In this document: positions 4,899-9,156 of the stretch, piece by piece | How the letters are laid out: each line of letters begins with the position of its first letter | Numbering within the stretch: position 1 is the stretch's first letter | Source of the DNA: Thermoplasmata archaeon | GTDB lineage: Archaea > Thermoplasmatota > Thermoplasmata > Sysuiplasmatales > Sysuiplasmataceae | Reading direction: 5' to 3' | Assembly: GCA_021811925.1 (NCBI GenBank) | Contig: JAKAPY010000060.1 | Coordinates: 1-9,156 of the forward strand | DNA: 9,156 bases | Made by a program: the position numbers and the translations under genes | Notes under the pieces: generated by a model | What the model was told of the DNA's origin: nothing | What the model saw: only the letters and a program-made list of their open reading frames with translations | The model's database searches: none

Positions 4899-6608
4899 AT
4901 GAGAGGAGCAAAAGTTCTAGTCAACACTTTGAAAGAACAGGGCGCAAAGCTTCTGTTCGGCATCCCGGGCGGAGCGAACCTGGCGATATACGATGAGCTC
5001 CACGAGAGCGGCTTAAGGCACATACTCACGAGGCACGAGGGCGGTGCAGTCCACATGGCAGACGGGTTCGCAAGGGTAACCGGCACGCCTGGCATCTGTC
5101 TCGGCACTTCCGGGCCAGGCGCCACCAACATGATCACCGGACTGGGCACGGCCTATCTTGACTCTTCCCCGGTCATATGCATGACTGGCCAGGTTTCCAC
5201 CAAGATGATGGGAAACGATGCGTTCCAGGAATCAGACAGTTTCGACATGATGATACCTGTCACAAAAAGCAACTTCAAGCTAAGATCCCCCGATGACATA
5301 CCTGCTGTCTTCACAAAGGCCTTTGCGGTAGCCACAAGCGGCAGGTTCGGACCGGTTGCAATCGACATACCATCCGATACCGTATCCTCGGAATTCACCG
5401 GAGAAGCATGCCTCCCAGCGCAATTTGCCGAGCATGTTCCGCAGGTGAAGGGGCGGATTGCCGATGCAGTTGCCATGCTCAACTCGGCCTCAAGGCCCGT
5501 TCTTCTCGTCGGCGGCGGCGCCAAGTGGGCTAAATGCGGGGAGAGCGTGGTGGAACTAGCGGAGATGCTTGGGGCGCCCATGGTCACAACCGTGATGGGA
5601 AAGGGAGCTGTCCCGGAAGACCATCCACTCTCAATGGGAACCACAGGCATGCATGGAAGAAGGTCCTCGGCAAGAATCATGGAGGAGGCGGATGTTGTCC
5701 TTGCTGTTGCGACCAGGTTCAGCGACAGGACAACCGGGAAAACCAGTGATTTCATCCCCAAGGCAGGGGTCATACACATCGACATAGACAATGCCGAACT
5801 CGGGAAGAATGTAAGAAATGTCATCGGGCTGACAGGCGATTGCGCAGTCATCGTGCAGACGCTGAAGTCGATGCTCAGGAACAGCGCAGGCGCGAGATCC
5901 GGATGGACTGCAAGGGCCATTGCCATGAAATCATACTGCCAGTGCGACTTCAATATCCTCGAGAGCCCGCTCAAACCGCAGAAGGTCATACATGAGCTGT
6001 CGAGGCTGCTGCCCGACAATGCAATACTCACTACGGACGTGGGCCAGCACCAGATGTTTGCCGCTCACTTCTTTGAGGCAAGCGGGAAAAGGAAATTCAT
6101 CACATCGGGCGGACTGGGAACAATGGGGTTCGGCCTTCCTGCGGCCATGGGCGCAAAAGTGGCTGAACCAGGCACGAAAGTAGTCTGCCTTACAGGAGAC
6201 GGCGGATTCCAGATGACATTCGGCGAGTTCGCCACCGCGGTTGAAAACAACATTCCGGTGTTTGTTGTAGTAATCAACAATGGCAGCCTGGGCATGGTTA
6301 GGCAGTTCCAGAAGCAGTTCTACAACAATCACCTGTTTGCCGTGGACTACAGCAAATCCCCCGACTTCGTGAAGTTTGCGGAGGCGATGGGTGGTGCTGG
6401 TGTGACGGTGGAAAGGGAAAGCGAGGTGGCAGAGGCGATCAGGGCCGGCCTCTCGAGCAGCGTCCCCTTTGTGGCCGACATGCGGGTGGACATCAATGAG
6501 GACTGCCTGCCGATGACTCCGCCCTGGACCGGAAGGAACGGGACGATTTACGGAAGATGCAAATGGAGGGACATATCAGATGGTGAAATTGCGAATTTTG
6601 GCAAGTGA
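4899..6608 (+). CDS. ilvB: Acetohydroxyacid (acetolactate) synthase, catalytic subunit
   Basis: A complete 569-residue ThDP enzyme that condenses two pyruvates to 2-acetolactate, or pyruvate with 2-oxobutyrate to 2-aceto-2-hydroxybutyrate, the committed step of Val/Leu and Ile synthesis in the cytoplasm. The N-terminal domain has GIPGG (21-25) and the catalytic glutamate E47 in RHEGGAVHMADGFAR, then GTSGPGATN (69-77) and GNDAFQESD (105-113). The central FAD-type domain has GGGAKW (205-210) and ATRFSDRTTG (271-280). The C-terminal ThDP domain has GDGG (433-436) and the paired asparagines N460-N461, the classic GDG-NN motif. The end, NEDCLPMTPPW, is typical of AHAS rather than pyruvate oxidase. 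Odd point: in VRQFQKQFY (467-475) F470 stands where most AHAS have the tryptophan (E. coli AHAS II W464) that favours 2-oxobutyrate. TGAGGG lies 8 nt before the ATG and can be hidden in a hairpin. First full gene of the ilvB-ilvN-ilvC operon. Confidence 0.96.
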   Translation: MRGAKVLVNTLKEQGAKLLFGIPGGANLAIYDELHESGLRHILTRHEGGAVHMADGFARVTGTPGICLGTSGPGATNMITGLGTAYLDSSPVICMTGQVSTKMMGNDAFQESDSFDMMIPVTKSNFKLRSPDDIPAVFTKAFAVATSGRFGPVAIDIPSDTVSSEFTGEACLPAQFAEHVPQVKGRIADAVAMLNSASRPVLLVGGGAKWAKCGESVVELAEMLGAPMVTTVMGKGAVPEDHPLSMGTTGMHGRRSSARIMEEADVVLAVATRFSDRTTGKTSDFIPKAGVIHIDIDNAELGKNVRNVIGLTGDCAVIVQTLKSMLRNSAGARSGWTARAIAMKSYCQCDFNILESPLKPQKVIHELSRLLPDNAILTTDVGQHQMFAAHFFEASGKRKFITSGGLGTMGFGLPAAMGAKVAEPGTKVVCLTGDGGFQMTFGEFATAVENNIPVFVVVINNGSLGMVRQFQKQFYNNHLFAVDYSKSPDFVKFAEAMGGAGVTVERESEVAEAIRAGLSSSVPFVADMRVDINEDCLPMTPPWTGRNGTIYGRCKWRDISDGEIANFGK

Positions 6609-6864
6609 GGAAGAAGGCACTCTGCAGAGAACAATATTCGAATTCAGCAAGAGAAACATAGAGATTGAGCGGCTGCTGTACAGCCATGAAGGGGATCACG
6701 CCCTGCTTCATATCACTGTGAAGAGCGACGCCGATGCGATAAAGGTGCTCAAGCCACTGAGGAAGATACACGGTGTCATCGAAGTGCAGAATTCTGGAAG
6801 GGAAGAAGAAGCAGAAACGGGACGGAACAGGATGCCTATGACGCCGCAGGAAATGCTAGGGTGA
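6580..6864 (+). CDS. ilvN: Short acetohydroxyacid synthase regulatory subunit (ACT domain only)
   Basis: This 94-residue protein is a single ACT domain: first strand and effector loop KLRILASEEEGTLQR (3-17), helix FEFSKRNIEIERL (20-32), strand ALLHITVKS (41-49) and helix DAIKVLKPLRKIHGVIEV (52-69). It matches the N-terminal half of IlvN/IlvH, which are usually about 160 residues, and lacks their C-terminal domain, as does the bacterial IlvM. By family knowledge it should bind and activate IlvB and may confer valine feedback through the loop around G13. The charged tail (REEEAETGR) is unlike the standard subunit. The start is fixed by GGAGGG at 6565-6570, 9 nt upstream of the ATG and inside ilvB; the genes overlap by 29 nt in different frames, favouring coupled translation and near-stoichiometric synthesis. 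The gene ends 4 nt before ilvC. Confidence 0.88.
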   Translation: MVKLRILASEEEGTLQRTIFEFSKRNIEIERLLYSHEGDHALLHITVKSDADAIKVLKPLRKIHGVIEVQNSGREEEAETGRNRMPMTPQEMLG

Positions 6865-6865
6865 T
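6859..6865 (+). promoter_or_regulatory. Ribosome binding site of ilvC (GGGTGAT)
   Basis: GGGTGAT ends 3 nt before the ilvC ATG and complements the 5' half of the archaeal anti-Shine-Dalgarno (16S end AUCACCUCC). The TGA inside it is the stop codon of the preceding regulatory-subunit gene, so termination and re-initiation occur on the same bases. It fixes the ilvC start at 6869. Confidence 0.7.
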
Positions 6866-6868
6866 AAG

Positions 6869-7870
6869 ATGGTAAACACATTCTACGATAAGGACGCGGA
6901 TACAGAAGCGCTGAAGGGAAGGAAGATAGCCGTCATTGGCTACGGAATACAGGGAAGGGCGCAGGCGCTCAACCTGAGGGATTCCGGCATGGACGTTACG
7001 GTGGGGCTGAGACGGGACGGGGAGAGCTGGAAACTGGCGGAGAAGGACGGCTTCAAGCCGCTTGCTGTCGGTGATGCGGTCAAGAAGGCGGACATAATCA
7101 TGGTCCTCATACCGGACGAGGTGCAGGCGGATGCGTACGCAAACGACATTCACCCCAGCATGAGAAGGGGGCAGACGCTGGAATTCGGCCACGGCTTCAA
7201 CATACACTTCAAGAGAATAGTCCCGCCGGAGGGCGTGGATGTTATCATGGTTGCGCCGAAGGGGCCGGGTGCAATGGTGCGAAACACATACCTTCAGGGA
7301 TTCGGGACACCCTGCCTTGTTGCGGTGGAGAAGGATTACTCGGGCAATGGGCTGCAGACGGCCCTTGCAATTGCAAAGGGGATAGGCGCAACAAGGGCGG
7401 GTGTGATAAAGACAACATTCAGGGAAGAGACCGAAACGGACAACTTCGGCGAACAGGTTGTTCTCTGCGGCGGAGTTGCCGAGCTGATAAGGAAGGCGTT
7501 CGGCGTTCTCGTAAAGGAGGGCTACCAGCCCGAAGTCGCTTACTTCGAGGTGCTGCACGAACTGAAGCTCATTGTTGACCTCATACAGGCAGGTGGAATT
7601 GAGAATATGTGGGACAATGTCAGCAACACGGCCGAATACGGCGGAAGGACCAGGGGGTCAAGGATCATAGATGAGCATGTCAACGAAACAATGAAGAAGA
7701 TACTTGACGACATCAAGGACGGTTCATTTGCAAATGAGTGGATGGACGAATACTACAGGGAAATGCCGACGCTGAGAAAGATGAGAGAGGATGCCAAGGG
7801 TGAGCAGATAGAGGAAGTCGGCAAGGAACTCAGAAGCATGTTTTCGCCCAGCAACGGCAAAAAAGCATAA
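6869..7870 (+). CDS. ilvC: Ketol-acid reductoisomerase, class I (short form)
   Basis: A complete 333-residue enzyme that rearranges and reduces 2-acetolactate or 2-aceto-2-hydroxybutyrate to the dihydroxy acids, using NAD(P)H and Mg2+, directly after AHAS. The N-terminal Rossmann domain has GYGIQG (24-29) and the cofactor loop LRRDGESW (47-54), whose length and basic/Ser residues suggest NADPH. The active-site histidine is H108 in FGHGFNIHF, and K131 lies in PKGPG. The knotted C-terminal domain has the metal ligands D191 and E195 (EETETDNFGEQ) and E227 and E231 (FEVLHEL), with S252 in NVSNTAEYG. Length is normal for class I enzymes. Small oddities are I27 and R30 where GYGSQGH is common, and A135 where PKGPGH is usual. 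It starts 4 nt after the regulatory subunit stop with a GGTGAT site. No ilvD, leu or ilvE gene follows within the window. Confidence 0.96.
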   Translation: MVNTFYDKDADTEALKGRKIAVIGYGIQGRAQALNLRDSGMDVTVGLRRDGESWKLAEKDGFKPLAVGDAVKKADIIMVLIPDEVQADAYANDIHPSMRRGQTLEFGHGFNIHFKRIVPPEGVDVIMVAPKGPGAMVRNTYLQGFGTPCLVAVEKDYSGNGLQTALAIAKGIGATRAGVIKTTFREETETDNFGEQVVLCGGVAELIRKAFGVLVKEGYQPEVAYFEVLHELKLIVDLIQAGGIENMWDNVSNTAEYGGRTRGSRIIDEHVNETMKKILDDIKDGSFANEWMDEYYREMPTLRKMREDAKGEQIEEVGKELRSMFSPSNGKKA

Positions 7871-7886
7871 GTGGAATGAAAACACA

Positions 7887-7907
7887 TGCCTGCATTTGCT
7901 GCAGGCA
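7887..7907 (+). promoter_or_regulatory. 8-bp perfect hairpin after ilvC
   Basis: TGCCTGCA and TGCAGGCA are exact reverse complements around a 5-nt loop (TTTGC), 16 nt after the ilvC stop. No T-run follows on the plus strand, so a classical intrinsic terminator or a U-tract archaeal terminator is not evident. It may mark the 3' end or a processing point of the ilv message, or a regulator site before the SDR gene. Confidence 0.5.
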
Positions 7908-7996
7908 GTGCCCGGTGGATTGAGTAGTGACAGCCGGTGCATGAGTCTATCAGTGCATTCCACATTGAGCTAATGCAGAACCGCGCAGGTGGTCTT

Positions 7997-8806
7997 GTGA
8001 AAGGCAGATTATCGGAGACAAGGGTTATCGTTACCGGGGGCAGCAGCGGAATCGGTTTCGCGATCGTCAGGGCTCTTGCGAAGGAGGGGGCATTCGTGGG
8101 AATGGCGGCAAGGGCGGGGCAGCGGCTCAAGGACGCAAAACAGATGTTAAGGAGCGAGGGGCTTGATGCATTCGCTGTTGTCCTTGACGTGGAGTCATAC
8201 GAGTCTATCACCGAAGCGGTAAACCTGCTAAAATCGCATTGGGGCGGTGTTGATGTTCTCTTCAACAATGCCGGCATGGGCATGGACCAGTTCAACCCCG
8301 ATTTCACCACAAGGGCCATGCCTTTTTACTCATTCACGCCGCAGCAGCTCAGGAGGGCAATGGATGTCAACTACCTGGGCTACTTCGCAGTAACACAGGC
8401 ATTCATGCCTGTCTTCATCGAACAGGGAAAGGGCAGAATAATCAACATCGGCGCCGATGACCACACAATCCATGTGAGGGGTTTTGCACCGATCGGCCCC
8501 ACGAGGGCCGCATCAAATGCACTTACGATGATAATGGCGAGGGAATTTGAGGGCACGGCCATTACAGCCAACCTTCTTACACCGGGGGGATTCGTCTCGG
8601 CCGCATCAATGCCCGGAGATGCGCCTGTGAGCAGCTTCGGACAGATTCTCAGCCCCGACATAATGTCAGACCCGGCAGCCTTTCTTTGCTCGAGTTATGC
8701 AGAAGGAATCAATGGTGAGCACATAGTCGCTGCATCCTTCCATGAATGGATTGCAAACTCCGGCTTGAAGGAAAAGTGGGACACTTGGACAGGCAATTCC
8801 CGTTGA
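7997..8806 (+). CDS. SDR-fold protein with degenerate catalytic residues
   Basis: A Rossmann-fold protein of the short-chain dehydrogenase/reductase family. Numbered from the GTG at 7997 (269 residues), the nucleotide loop TGGSSGIG is intact (13-20), as are NNAG (90-93) and the helix asparagine in MDVNYLG (N125). The active-site motif is not: aligning GRIINIGADD and IGPTRAASNAL with the usual NISS...YxxSK places A153 for Ser, I166 for Tyr and R170 for Lys, so normal hydride-transfer chemistry seems lost. The open frame extends upstream to GTG 7937 and contains ATG 7973; 7997 is preferred because AGGTGGT lies 3 nt before it and it gives a normal SDR N-terminus (KGRLSETRVIVTGG). It lies 126 nt after ilvC on the same strand, with a hairpin between and no convincing promoter, so co-transcription is possible. 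It could bind NAD(P) as a sensor or partner, or use unusual residues. Substrate unknown. Confidence 0.87.
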   Translation: MKGRLSETRVIVTGGSSGIGFAIVRALAKEGAFVGMAARAGQRLKDAKQMLRSEGLDAFAVVLDVESYESITEAVNLLKSHWGGVDVLFNNAGMGMDQFNPDFTTRAMPFYSFTPQQLRRAMDVNYLGYFAVTQAFMPVFIEQGKGRIINIGADDHTIHVRGFAPIGPTRAASNALTMIMAREFEGTAITANLLTPGGFVSAASMPGDAPVSSFGQILSPDIMSDPAAFLCSSYAEGINGEHIVAASFHEWIANSGLKEKWDTWTGNSR

Positions 8807-8841
8807 TTGCGTCTCCGGCCGAAATGCTTGAAAGCAGCAGA

Positions 8842-8874
8842 AGGGAAAAATGAAAAAGAATTAAGAAATTAAGT
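8842..8874 (-). terminator. T-rich transcription terminator for the leftward surface-protein gene
   Basis: Read on the minus strand, the sequence 16-48 nt past the stop at 8890 contains TTAATTTCTTAATTC, then CTTTTTC and ATTTTTCCC. Oligo-T tracts of this type end archaeal transcripts without needing a hairpin. The convergent SDR gene on the plus strand has no comparable T-tract in the 83-nt gap. Confidence 0.5.
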
Positions 8875-8889
8875 GGAAGATGTTTGCAT

Positions 8890-9156
8890 CTACTGTTGCT
8901 TCTTCCTTGAACCAAGGTACCTCAGAGCCACAAATCCGACCGCGCCTCCGATTGCAAGGCCAAGAATCAGGAAGCCCAGGTTGTCAAGCAGGGCAGAAGA
9001 TGCGGGTGTGGTTGTGGTGCTCACCAGCGGCTTGAATTGCAGCAGAACAGTCGTGTTGCCGTTAATGCTCACGGATGTTGTGTTTGAAGCAAGCTTGTAT
9101 CCTGTAATGTTGGCAACGGAGAAGCTGAATGTCCCGGCTGCAGCGCTGAACACGGA
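8890..9156 (-). CDS. C-terminus of a membrane-anchored surface protein (thermopsin/S-layer-like), partial
   Basis: The last 88 residues of a gene that enters from the right edge; no start is in the window. The piece begins with one beta-rich repeat, GTFSFSVANITGYKLAS, followed by VSINGNTTVLLQFKP, the pattern of Ig-like repeats found in thermopsin-type proteases and other extracellular Thermoplasmata proteins. It contains three N-glycosylation sequons (NIT, NTT, NTT). A Thr/Ser/Pro linker (VSTTTTPASS) leads to one membrane helix (about GFLILGLAIGGAVGFVALRYL) and a short basic tail GSRKKQQ. Thus the bulk of the protein should lie outside the cell, anchored at its C-terminus. Whether the missing N-terminal part is a peptidase, a binding protein or a structural surface protein cannot be told. 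Confidence 0.8.
   Translation of the reverse strand, partial: SVFSAAAGTFSFSVANITGYKLASNTTSVSINGNTTVLLQFKPLVSTTTTPASSALLDNLGFLILGLAIGGAVGFVALRYLGSRKKQQ

Noticed and set aside
5153..6031. Minus-strand open frame of 292 codons opposite ilvB
   Set aside because: It is the mirror of a highly conserved ilvB region; its translation is Ser/Thr/Met-rich without any domain and simply reflects the codon bias of the real gene.
6836..7558. Minus-strand open frame of 240 codons opposite ilvC
   Set aside because: It overlaps ilvC, whose motifs are unmistakable; the antisense product has no recognisable motif and no promoter or ribosome binding site of its own.
7937..7996. Longer N-terminus of the SDR protein from GTG 7937 or ATG 7973
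   Set aside because: The added 12-20 residues do not resemble an SDR N-terminus, and the best ribosome binding site (AGGTGGT) precedes the GTG at 7997. ATG 7973 remains possible.
1..9156. CRISPR arrays, tRNA/rRNA genes, insertion sequences, toxin-antitoxin or phage-defence genes
   Set aside because: No spaced repeat arrays, no tRNA-like folds, no transposase-like frames and no terminal inverted repeats were found; the gene content is metabolic.

Overview
The window looks like a piece of an archaeal chromosome, most likely from the Thermoplasmata (acidophilic heterotrophs related to Thermoplasma and Ferroplasma, but with a higher GC content than those genera). The pointers are: a zinc-type glucose 1-dehydrogenase of the non-phosphorylative Entner-Doudoroff kind beside a cytoplasmic GH15 glucosidase; frequent AGG/AGA arginine and ATA isoleucine codons; TATA-type promoters 24-33 bp upstream of leaderless or nearly leaderless starts; Shine-Dalgarno sites using the GGTGAT half of the archaeal anti-SD; and a membrane-anchored surface protein tail of the thermopsin/S-layer type. 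This is inferred from protein character only; no rRNA or tRNA is present to confirm it.

Left half (1-4528, minus strand). A sugar-oxidation transcription unit reads right to left: aldo/keto reductase (4317-3445), glucose dehydrogenase (3397-2303), GH15 glucoamylase/trehalase (2298-334), then a cyclase-family metal hydrolase that runs off the left edge (328-1). The last three genes are 4-5 nt apart. The expected flow is trehalose or alpha-glucan to glucose (GH15), glucose to gluconolactone (Gdh), and possibly hydrolysis of the lactone or a related acid derivative by the last enzyme. Upstream of the reductase is a separate 41-residue one-helix membrane protein gene (4528-4403) with its own promoter-like sequence.

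Middle (4529-4898). This 370-nt intergenic stretch has no conventional long gene but is rich in signals. It holds the promoter of the small gene on the minus strand, spaced direct and inverted repeats (4676-4709), and a strong palindromic TATA box for the rightward ilv operon (4753-4762). Starting where transcription should begin there is a 24-codon leader ORF ending in consecutive Val-Leu-Ile codons (4787-4861). The last codons of this ORF lie inside a perfect 9-bp inverted repeat, which abuts a second hairpin able to pair with the ilvB ribosome binding site. This is the most interesting part of the window: a candidate archaeal leader-peptide attenuator for branched-chain amino acid synthesis.

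Right half (4899-9156). ilvB (acetohydroxyacid synthase catalytic subunit), a short ACT-domain regulatory subunit (ilvN-like, overlapping ilvB by 29 nt) and ilvC (ketol-acid reductoisomerase, 4 nt later) form a tight operon for the first two common steps of valine, leucine and isoleucine synthesis. Downstream, after a hairpin, lies an SDR-fold gene in the same direction whose Ser-Tyr-Lys catalytic residues all appear to be replaced. The window ends with the C-terminus of a minus-strand surface protein, convergent with the SDR gene and followed by a T-rich terminator.
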